Assembly (NCBI GenBank): GCA_902363555.1 | Contig: CABJAM010000023.1 | Coordinates: forward strand, 5,001 to 18,229 | Direction of reading: 5' to 3' | DNA length: 13,229 bases | Source of the DNA: Lachnospiraceae bacterium | GTDB lineage: Bacteria > Bacillota > Clostridia > Lachnospirales > Lachnospiraceae | Part shown: positions 1 through 5,175 of the stretch, piece by piece | How the letters are laid out: every line of letters starts with the position of its first letter | How positions within the stretch are numbered: the first letter of the stretch is position 1 | Made by a program: the position numbers and the translations under genes | Notes under the pieces: generated by a model | The model's input: the letters and a program-made list of their open reading frames with translations, nothing else | Told to the model about the DNA's origin: nothing | Database searches by the model: none

Positions 1-259
1 CCGGGCCATACGTAACGCCAATAGCGTCCAGATCATCTAAAGTGACACCGGCATCCTCCAGCGCTTCCTCAATGACCTGATTTATTTTTTCAATATGCTT
101 TCTCGATGCGATTTCCGGAACAACACCCCCGTAAAGCTTATGCAGCTCGATCTGGGAGGATATCACATTGGATAGCACTTCCCTGCCATTTTTAACAACA
201 GCGGCCGCCGTCTCGTCGCATGAAGATTCAATGGCCAGGATAAGAATATCTTTTTCCAT
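1..259 (-). CDS. tsaD: tRNA t6A37 threonylcarbamoyltransferase TsaD, N-terminal part (runs off the left edge)
   Basis: Read on the minus strand, 86 complete codons are visible, starting at an ATG at 259. The protein opens with a short hydrophobic strand, then ESSCDET at about residues 11-17 and a GGVVPEIASRKH segment, both hallmarks of the TsaD/Kae1/Gcp family (ASKHA fold). In bacteria TsaD transfers the threonylcarbamoyl group from threonylcarbamoyl-AMP to A37 of ANN-decoding tRNAs, working with TsaB and TsaE, which are encoded in the same direction at 2.2-3.3 kb. The metal-binding histidines of the family lie beyond the window edge and cannot be checked. The start is supported by AGGAAGG about 8 nt upstream of the ATG. 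The gene follows rnz after an 81-nt gap with no terminator, so it is probably in the same transcript. The truncation is due to the window boundary, not a mutation. Confidence 0.95.
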   Translation of the reverse strand, partial: MEKDILILAIESSCDETAAAVVKNGREVLSNVISSQIELHKLYGGVVPEIASRKHIEKINQVIEEALEDAGVTLDDLDAIGVTYGP

Positions 260-276
260 TTTTCTTTTCCTTCCTA

Positions 277-312
277 TTATTAATTCCGTTGCAATTATTA
301 ATTCCGATGCAA
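277..312. repeat. 18-bp tandem duplication in the rnz-tsaD gap
   Basis: Two head-to-tail copies of TTATTAATTCCGNTGCAA occupy 277-294 and 295-312 and differ at one base (T or A at the N). They lie just upstream of the tsaD ribosome binding site. The repeat is A+T-rich and has no strong internal dyad. It could be a simple slippage duplication or a spacing or binding element in the tsaD leader; the sequence alone does not say which. Confidence 0.85.
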
Positions 313-340
313 CTGTTCATCTACGGCCAAACGGTCACGT

Positions 341-1249
341 TCAGTCCTCAAATGAAAGCTCCGCCGACATTTTATCCTTCCCGGCAATGGCATTGGGGAA
401 AATCCTGCGCACATCATCCATAAAGTTTTCCGGATAATTCAGGGCAGGGCTGTAATGGGTCAGCCAAAGCTCACCCACACCGGCAGCCCGGGCCAACTCT
501 CCAGCCTCCTCAAAGGTCATATGCTTATACTTCACGGCATTGTTCACATCGCTTTTTTCGCCGTACATACCTTCACAAATAAACAGATCCGAACCGATGG
601 CATTGTCAATAATCGACTGAACCGGCCGGGTATCAGTGGTATATGTTACTTTAAGTCCTTTGCGAGGTGCGCCCAGCACCATATCCGGCGTCAGGGTACG
701 CCCTTCATATTCCAGCGTTTCACCCTTTTGCAGACGGCTCCACAGCAGCTTTGGAATGTCATTGGCCTGCGCCTTACCCACGTCAAACATGCCCGCCCGG
801 GGAATGGACAGGCTATAACCGTAACAGGTTATCTTATGATTCACTTTAAAGGCGTCGATGGTAAAGCCATTCAGTTCCAGGCGCTCCTGGGGCTGGGTCA
901 GCTCGATAAACTTTATTTTAAAGGGCAGCTCCGGCGCAATGACCCGCAGGGAATTGACGACCTTTTCCAACCCCCGGGGGCCTACCATGGTCAGATCCTC
1001 GGTGCGGTCTGAATTTCCCATGGCCAGTAAAATGCCCGGCAGACCGCTGATATGGTCCCCATGGAAATGGGTGATACATATGGTGTCTATGGGCTTAAAG
1101 CTCCAGCCCTTTTCCCGAATAGCGATCTGGGTTCCCTCGCCGCAGTCCACAAGCAGGCTGCTGCCATTATGCCGCGCCATGAGGGAAGTCAGCCACCGGT
1201 AAGGCAGCGGCATCATTCCCCCGGTTCCAAGTAAACATATATCCAACAT
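341..1249 (-). CDS. rnz: Ribonuclease Z (tRNA 3' endonuclease)
   Basis: A 302-residue metallo-beta-lactamase-fold protein, matching the length of the short bacterial RNase Z form. The start is LLGTGG(MM)P with a DCGEGTQ strand at residues 35-41, followed by the zinc motif HFHGDH at 61-66. Further candidate metal ligands are H138, the aspartate in TDTRP (205-209), H243 in the KHM motif, and H265 in LTHYSPAL. These are the RNase Z signatures rather than those of a generic hydrolase. The enzyme cuts pre-tRNA at the discriminator base so that CCA can be added, and acts in the cytoplasm. An AGAGG sequence lies about 9 nt before the ATG. The gene starts 16 nt after the small CxxC protein and is followed by tsaD, so it sits in a tRNA-maturation and modification neighbourhood. 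Confidence 0.95.
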   Translation of the reverse strand: MLDICLLGTGGMMPLPYRWLTSLMARHNGSSLLVDCGEGTQIAIREKGWSFKPIDTICITHFHGDHISGLPGILLAMGNSDRTEDLTMVGPRGLEKVVNSLRVIAPELPFKIKFIELTQPQERLELNGFTIDAFKVNHKITCYGYSLSIPRAGMFDVGKAQANDIPKLLWSRLQKGETLEYEGRTLTPDMVLGAPRKGLKVTYTTDTRPVQSIIDNAIGSDLFICEGMYGEKSDVNNAVKYKHMTFEEAGELARAAGVGELWLTHYSPALNYPENFMDDVRRIFPNAIAGKDKMSAELSFED

Positions 1250-1265
1250 TTATTTAAACCTCTTT

Positions 1266-1505
1266 CTATACCTCCGTCTGCCGCCGGACATCGACCGGAA
1301 ACTTAAATCCGGCGCGCAGCCTGTCATAACAATTTTCACATAAATCAAAGCTGTGGATCTCCAGATCCTTTTTGGAAAAATATCCCCACTGTTTATCCAC
1401 GCTTATAAAATCCTCATGGACAAGGCCCCCGGCCGCCTCCGCTTCCGCTCCACACTGATTGCACACAATTTTAACAAGCTTCTGTTCTTTATCATAGTAA
1501 CGCAT
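1266..1505 (-). CDS. Small conserved CxxC/CxxC (putative zinc-binding) protein of unknown function
   Basis: A 79-residue protein. The open frame extends upstream to 1571, but the ATG at 1505 is chosen because GGAGG lies 11 nt before it and because the N-terminal sequence from MRYYDKEQK onward resembles small Firmicute proteins of this type. Two cysteine pairs, C15-x2-C18 and C56-x2-C59, frame a central segment with GYFSKKD and the HSFDLCENCYD motif; this spacing suggests one structural zinc site. There is no membrane segment or signal peptide. I recall similar short proteins in many Clostridia and other Firmicutes, but no established function. It sits 16 nt upstream of rnz and probably shares its transcript. 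It is preceded by a 185-nt gap containing a duplicated hairpin element (1542-1661). An RNA- or protein-binding role is only a guess from the zinc-ribbon-like layout. Confidence 0.8.
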   Translation of the reverse strand: MRYYDKEQKLVKIVCNQCGAEAEAAGGLVHEDFISVDKQWGYFSKKDLEIHSFDLCENCYDRLRAGFKFPVDVRRQTEV

Positions 1506-1541
1506 CTTATGGATTTCCTCCTTATCACGACAAATAAATGG

Positions 1542-1661
1542 AATTGATGACCTGCTTGAGCTTTGGCTCAATACCTATTATAATTTGTCACCAATTTTCG
1601 AAAGAAAATTGATGACCTGCTTGAGCTTCGGCTCAATTCCTATTATACATTGAAATTTGTC
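1542..1661. repeat. Duplicated hairpin-bearing intergenic element (period 65 bp)
   Basis: Two direct copies, from 1542 and from 1607, agree over about 41 bases with two differences, and both continue to AATTTGTC after a 7-base length difference. Each copy carries the dyad TTGAGC-N4-GCTCAA (1556-1571 and 1621-1636), with loops TTTG and TTCG, and then the string TATTATA. Between them lies another perfect 8-bp dyad, CAATTTTC-GAAA-GAAAATTG (1592-1611). Read on the minus strand each copy shows TATAAT, but no acceptable -35 sits 16-18 bp upstream, so these are not scored as promoters. The element fills the rimI to CxxC-gene gap and would be in the 5' leader of the downstream genes if transcribed through. 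Confidence 0.85.
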
Positions 1662-1690
1662 GAATAAATAGCGGTAAAGTGTGGAAGCGG

Positions 1691-2182
1691 TTACTGACCT
1701 GCCAGCCAAGTTTCACTGGAAGTGTCCATTTTCGGCGAAACCAGCAGCTCCATGAGCCAGCCATCCTCCACCGGTGACTGGTAAAAGTTCTTCTGCTGCG
1801 CAAGTATGGCAAAACCGGCCTTTTCATAAAGTCTTATGGCCGGCGCGTTACTCACGCGCACATCCAGCAAAAACCGGATAATGCCGCGGTCCTTTCCCAG
1901 TGCAAGAAGGTGCTCCAGCATCCGAAGGCCCACCCCCAGTCCACGACAGTCGGGCGCTACGGCCACATTGATGATCTCACCCTCATCCAACATCTGATAA
2001 AGGCAGCAATAGCCTGCAACGTTTTCGCCATATTTCGCAGTGAGCATCAGGGCATAGGGCTGCTCTAAAGAATCCTCAAAGCCAGCCCGGCTCCACGCAT
2101 CACTAAAGGAAGCATTTTCAATAGCCATGACCCCATCCAGATCCCGTTCGGTCATGGGCATTATACAAAGCAGCTCCTTCAT
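1691..2182 (-). CDS. rimI: Ribosomal protein bS18-alanine N-acetyltransferase RimI-like (GNAT family)
   Basis: A 163-residue GNAT acetyltransferase. Acetyl-CoA motif A is visible as INVAVAP followed by R80-x2-G83-x-G85, and the RimI signature VRVSNAPAIRLYEKAGF lies at about 108-124, followed by NFYQSP and a W-MEL strand. RimI acetylates the N-terminal alanine of ribosomal protein S18; in Gram-positives it may act on other substrates, and the tsaB/tsaD context has been linked to TsaD acetylation. Y119 aligns with the catalytic tyrosine (Tyr115 in Salmonella RimI), but the position of its catalytic Glu103 (in LEVR) is Asp107 here (LDVR). The ATG overlaps the tsaB stop codon (ATGA), implying translational coupling. 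The C-terminal 15 residues are an extra tail compared with typical RimI of about 150 residues. Confidence 0.92.
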   Translation of the reverse strand: MKELLCIMPMTERDLDGVMAIENASFSDAWSRAGFEDSLEQPYALMLTAKYGENVAGYCCLYQMLDEGEIINVAVAPDCRGLGVGLRMLEHLLALGKDRGIIRFLLDVRVSNAPAIRLYEKAGFAILAQQKNFYQSPVEDGWLMELLVSPKMDTSSETWLAGQ

Positions 2183-2892
2183 TGGGCTTTACCGGCCCGT
2201 TTAGCAGCCAGCTCCCGCTCCGCCTGAGAAAGGCGAAGATAATCCGGCTGATGCTCCCCGGCGCTCACAGTCCGGCCTTCCTTATAGTAAAGAGCGGCCA
2301 GGGATGCCATAGCTCCGGCACGCTGAGCGGCGGCATGGGCCGGTGCAAAACTAAAGGGTACCTGACATTCCTCCACCACAACCGATTTATATACGGGTAC
2401 ACCATCGCCTGTAAATACGACCGGCTTTCCCAAAGCATTAATTTCGCCGATGATTTCATGGATATCCACTGCCTTTTGCGGCGTTACCACTTTAAACATA
2501 TCACCTTCAAAGGTATACAGACCGGTGTAGACCTGCTGCCGCTTGGCATCCATCAGTGGACAGATCAGCCTGTCCGTTCCAAATAGGTTGTAGGCAATGC
2601 CATCCACCGTAGGCACCTCAATGATCGGCAGCCCCAAAGCAAGGCCCAGCCCCTTGGCAGTGGCGCTGCCGATACGCAGACCGGTAAATGAGCCGGGTCC
2701 TGCGGATACGGCAATGGCGTCAAATTCCGCCGGCTCCATTCCCAGTGTCTTTAAAAGATCATCCAGCATCGGCAGTAGCGTCTGCGAATGTGTTTTCTTA
2801 AAATTCGTTGAAAATTCTCCCGTCAGGCAGCCATCACACCATACGGCGACCGAAGCCACAAGACCGGAGCTTTCCAAAGCCAGTATTTTCAT
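2179..2892 (-). CDS. tsaB: tRNA t6A modification protein TsaB
   Basis: A 237-residue ASKHA-fold protein, the usual length for TsaB. Visible signatures are the LALESS strand at the N-terminus, THSQTLLP at 34-41, and GPGSFTGLRIG at 65-75, with MDAKRQQVY in the middle of the protein. TsaB is an inactive paralogue of TsaD that dimerises with it and scaffolds TsaE and the tRNA; it has no independent catalysis. Its stop overlaps the rimI start and its start overlaps the tsaE stop, both as ATGA, so tsaE-tsaB-rimI form a tightly coupled unit. This order is classical in Firmicutes. Confidence 0.96.
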   Translation of the reverse strand: MKILALESSGLVASVAVWCDGCLTGEFSTNFKKTHSQTLLPMLDDLLKTLGMEPAEFDAIAVSAGPGSFTGLRIGSATAKGLGLALGLPIIEVPTVDGIAYNLFGTDRLICPLMDAKRQQVYTGLYTFEGDMFKVVTPQKAVDIHEIIGEINALGKPVVFTGDGVPVYKSVVVEECQVPFSFAPAHAAAQRAGAMASLAALYYKEGRTVSAGEHQPDYLRLSQAERELAAKRAGKAQ

Positions 2893-3332
2893 TGTTCAAA
2901 AGCGCCTTCCTTCACAGTAATTTTTCGATAATCAAAGCCTTTTTCCAGATCCTTTTCTATCAGGACCGTTTTAACAAAATCCGGCAGCAGCTCCGCAATA
3001 AGATTGGCCCATTCAATAAGACACACACCGAAGCCGTAAATATAGTCCTCAAAGCCGAGCTCATCCATTTCCTCCGGCTCCGCAATGCGGTACACATCGA
3101 AATGGTAGAAGGGCAGCCGCCCCTCCTCGTATTCCTGTAAAATCGTAAATGTGGGGGAGCTGACAGGCTCCTCAATCCCCAGCCCCCTTGCAAAGCCCTG
3201 AGTGAAAACGGTTTTCCCAACACCCAGATCGCCAAGGAGGCAGTAAATCTCACCGGCCTCAGCCTGCGCCCCAAGCTCCTGCCCCACCTTATAAGTTTCA
3301 TCTGCACTCAATGTTTCTATTATTTTATCCAT
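2889..3332 (-). CDS. tsaE: tRNA t6A modification ATPase TsaE
   Basis: A 147-residue P-loop protein of the YjeE/TsaE family at full length. Walker A GDLGVGKT lies at residues 34-41, then SSPTF(T)ILQEY at 58-67, HFDVYRI at 77-83, and EWAN at 107-110, which are the family motifs in order. TsaE hydrolyses ATP to reset the TsaB-TsaD complex between catalytic cycles. The start ATG at 3332 has only a weak upstream purine stretch (GGATGAG), in a 26-nt gap after the YcxB-like gene. The stop overlaps the tsaB start (ATGA). Confidence 0.96.
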   Translation of the reverse strand: MDKIIETLSADETYKVGQELGAQAEAGEIYCLLGDLGVGKTVFTQGFARGLGIEEPVSSPTFTILQEYEEGRLPFYHFDVYRIAEPEEMDELGFEDYIYGFGVCLIEWANLIAELLPDFVKTVLIEKDLEKGFDYRKITVKEGAFEQ

Positions 3333-3358
3333 ACAATCTCATCCGGCCGCGCAGCCGC

Positions 3359-3868
3359 TCATACTCCTTTAATTTTAAGCTTTCTCGGCTCCAGATGAGC
3401 CTTGAGCATCCCGGTCACCGCTCCATACTGGTCCCTGATCTGATTTTTAGGCCAGATAAATGCCCGAACGGTGGAAATATATAATATAAGCGAATGACCG
3501 CTGTCTACCACTTTATAGACATTGCGCCATTCCAGATCCGCCTTTTCCTCCTCCTGGTACAGGGAAAAGCCGTCCTCCCTCAGCTCATAGGTAATGGGCC
3601 TGGCAAAGGTTTTATTGCGCTTTTCCTGGGCAGACGCCTTGCGTATAAGGATCAGCGGAGTCAGCACCGTAAATACAAGCGCCAGCACAGCCAGCACGAC
3701 AATCTGGGTCGTATCCAGAGCCCGGAACTTGACGATCAGCAGCACCAGCGCCGCCGCACTGATGAACAGTCCGATAGCCCCCTGCATACTGTGGTAATTG
3801 TGATAGATCATAAAATTGGACAAATCCTTTTTGGAAATCTTAATTTCAAACTTAACATCATTTTCCAT
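3359..3868 (-). CDS. YcxB-like membrane protein
   Basis: A 169-residue protein from the ATG at 3868. The frame is open back to 4039, but that part runs through a terminator and a promoter, and only the 3868 ATG has a good ribosome binding site (GAAGGG, about 9-10 nt upstream). A short soluble N-terminus (KFEIKISKKDL) is followed by two transmembrane segments at about 30-47 and 54-75, a basic RKASAQEKR loop, and a C-terminal PH-like domain with ITYELREDGF, a W-x-NVYKVVDSG stretch and FIWPK. This is the layout of the YcxB-like family, whose function is unknown. It has its own promoter (3939-3967) and is followed closely by tsaE, so that promoter probably also serves the t6A genes. An 8-bp palindrome, CCCGCGGG (3899-3906), lies between promoter and start and could be a regulatory site. 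Confidence 0.82.
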   Translation of the reverse strand: MENDVKFEIKISKKDLSNFMIYHNYHSMQGAIGLFISAAALVLLIVKFRALDTTQIVVLAVLALVFTVLTPLILIRKASAQEKRNKTFARPITYELREDGFSLYQEEEKADLEWRNVYKVVDSGHSLILYISTVRAFIWPKNQIRDQYGAVTGMLKAHLEPRKLKIKGV

Positions 3869-3904
3869 GCTGTCTCGCCCTTCCATAATTAATAATACCC
3901 CGCG

Positions 3905-3953
3905 GGAATAAATAAAAACCGGCGTGTTATCTTGCTGTATTATAACACACCGG
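3905..3953 (-). terminator. Intrinsic terminator of the ribU transcript
   Basis: On the minus strand a 12-bp stem (CCGGTGTGTTAT with ATAACACGCCGG, one mismatch, 11-nt loop; plus-strand arms 3919-3930 and 3942-3953) is followed at once by TTTTTATTTATT. It lies about 100 nt past the ribU stop. The same DNA contains the promoter of the YcxB-like gene. Confidence 0.85.
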
Positions 3954-3967
3954 TAAATAAATAACAA
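3939..3967 (-). promoter_or_regulatory. Sigma-A-type promoter for the YcxB-like gene and probably tsaE-tsaB-rimI
   Basis: On the minus strand TTGTTA (3967-3962) and TATAAT (3944-3939) are separated by exactly 17 bp, so transcription should begin at about 3932. The -10 box lies inside the upstream arm of the ribU terminator. A transcript starting here carries only the second arm of that hairpin and cannot form the terminator. Confidence 0.75.
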
Positions 3968-4051
3968 TTTTGTTTTATGAATTTCCTGCCAAAAATCTAA
4001 CTGATCTTTACGATCCACGGGAATCTGAGTCTGGCCCATGAATCAAAGTAT

Positions 4052-4777
4052 TTACGAATGGCCTTTTATGACAGGGCTGATATGTTTATAAAGCAGCATT
4101 GTCAATATGGTCAGCAGCGCGCCTTTTAAAAGGTTGAACGGAACGACGGCAAACAGCACAAGGGTTGCTACGCTATCGATACTGCCATTGATTTGCTGAG
4201 CAATGCCAACGATCGTCTCCAAAGGCATTCCATACAGGTTCGCAAAGGCCGGAAGCAGATAAAAGGCATTGAATAGGCTGCCGAACACAGTCATAATCAG
4301 CGACCCGGTGATCAGGCTCACAAGCGCAGATCTTTTTGTCTTAAATTTGTGGTAAATAATCGCTGCGGGCACCACAAGGCTGCATCCGATGATAAAGTTG
4401 GCGAAATCGCCCACAAAGGCGGTGGTCGTTCCCTTGATCACCAGCTTGAGCAGTACTTTACAAAGCTCGATGAGAACGCCGGCCACCGGTCCGATGGCAA
4501 AGGAACCGATCAGTATGGGAAGCTCGCTAAAGTCCAGCTTATAAAATTCCGGTGCAAATGGCAGCGGGATTTCAAATAGCATCAGCACCGTGGAGATTGC
4601 CGATAACATACCGATCACGGCAATGTTTCTTGTTTTGAACCGCTTGCGGTCCTGTCCTTTGAAAAGTAATTTTTCTGCCACGATAGCTATCGCAAGAATC
4701 AATGCAATGATCACGATAACTACCAGGATAAACTGTACATGGTCCTTTGCTTCTGTCCACAGTTTACCTAAATTCAT
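4052..4777 (-). CDS. ribU: Riboflavin ECF transporter substrate-binding S component RibU
   Basis: A 241-residue, strongly hydrophobic membrane protein. After an additional N-terminal membrane helix (about 14-36) and a basic linker (KGQDRKRFKTRN), the canonical S-component fold begins at about residue 52. The RibU signature FEIPLPFAPEFYKLDFSELP lies at about 68-87, followed by IGSFAIGPVAGV. It captures riboflavin and needs the shared EcfT-EcfA energising module, which is not in this window. The assignment is strengthened by a canonical FMN riboswitch 5' of the gene with its own promoter. AAGGAGA lies 8 nt before the ATG. The N-terminal helix makes it longer than the roughly 190-residue minimal RibU. 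A terminator follows the gene. Confidence 0.95.
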   Translation of the reverse strand: MNLGKLWTEAKDHVQFILVVIVIIALILAIAIVAEKLLFKGQDRKRFKTRNIAVIGMLSAISTVLMLFEIPLPFAPEFYKLDFSELPILIGSFAIGPVAGVLIELCKVLLKLVIKGTTTAFVGDFANFIIGCSLVVPAAIIYHKFKTKRSALVSLITGSLIMTVFGSLFNAFYLLPAFANLYGMPLETIVGIAQQINGSIDSVATLVLFAVVPFNLLKGALLTILTMLLYKHISPVIKGHS

Positions 4778-4834
4778 AGTAAATCTCTCCTTTTTGTCCG
4801 TCGTTCCCGCAAGCTGACTGAATCACTGCTTCCC

Positions 4835-4903
4835 ACCCAGTTCCGCTTCGCTTCACTGGGTCGCGGCAGTCGCCAAGCTGGTGAGCGAGCTCCCCAGTTT
4901 GGC
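4835..4903 (-). other. GC-rich structured leader between the FMN attenuator and ribU
   Basis: On the minus strand three short complementary elements occur in order: ACTGGGG (4898-4892), ACCCAGT (4861-4855) and ACTGGGT (4841-4835). The middle one can pair with either flank, giving mutually exclusive hairpins. A further GAGC/GCTC dyad encloses the first element. This lies downstream of the attenuator hairpin and upstream of the ribU ribosome binding site. The pairing is seen by eye; function is inferred. Confidence 0.5.
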
Positions 4904-4916
4904 TCGTTGCTGCGCG

Positions 4917-4948
4917 CAAAATGCCCCGGTAATAGAATTACCGGGGCA
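4917..4948 (-). terminator. Attenuator hairpin of the FMN riboswitch
   Basis: On the minus strand a perfect 11-bp stem, TGCCCCGGTAA with TTACCGGGGCA and a 5-nt loop, is followed by TTTT and then GCGCGC. The T-tract is short, so termination efficiency is uncertain. The 5' arm TGCCCCG is exactly complementary to CGGGGCA at the 5' edge of the aptamer (minus strand, about 5098-5092). This offers an antiterminator pairing when FMN is absent. Confidence 0.75.
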
Positions 4949-4991
4949 CACTAAAATCGCCATTATGCAGAGTACTGCAATGATTCATGGT

Positions 4992-5104
4992 CGTCTTCTC
5001 TCATCCAGACTTTACTGTCGGTTTTGGAATTTCACCAAATCAACCGCCCTTGGCAGTTCGCGGACTTTACCGCCGGTCGGGAATTACACCCTGCCCCGAA
5101 AACG
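4992..5104 (-). promoter_or_regulatory. FMN riboswitch (RFN element)
   Basis: Read on the minus strand, the element begins with CGTTTTC and closes with GAAGACG (P1, 7 bp with one G-U). Between these it shows the near-invariant RFN blocks in order: GGGGCAGGGTG-AATTCCC, ACCGGCGGT-AAAGTCCGCGA, a short variable stem, GATTTGGTGAAATTCC, AACCGACAGT-AAAGTCTGGATG, and GAGA. This is a full aptamer that binds FMN. With the downstream attenuator it would switch off ribU when flavin is plentiful. It stands between its promoter (about 5.13 kb) and ribU. Confidence 0.97.
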
Positions 5105-5127
5105 TAACGTTATATTTTTCATTAAGT

Positions 5128-5156
5128 ATCATACCATCATTACACGGAGATTGCAA
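5128..5156 (-). promoter_or_regulatory. Sigma-A-type promoter of the FMN riboswitch-ribU unit
   Basis: On the minus strand TTGCAA (5156-5151) and TATGAT (5133-5128) are 17 bp apart. Transcription would start near 5121, about 17 nt before the aptamer's P1 stem. It lies directly downstream of tex. No intrinsic terminator is visible between the tex stop and this promoter. Confidence 0.75.
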
Positions 5157-5175
5157 GCATTATTTACCAAAGCCT

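Noticed and set aside
455..1012. 185-codon plus-strand open frame opposite rnz
   Set aside because: It is antisense to a clear RNase Z gene, resembles no family and has no ribosome binding site; it is a shadow frame.
1577..1647. TATAAT boxes on the minus strand in each copy of the duplicated element as promoters
   Set aside because: At 16-18 bp upstream the -35 candidates match TTGACA at only two or three positions, and there is no extended -10; left as part of the repeat.
3869..4039. Longer form of the YcxB-like protein starting at 4039
   Set aside because: The extension runs through a terminator and the -35/-10 promoter, and only the 3868 start has a proper ribosome binding site.
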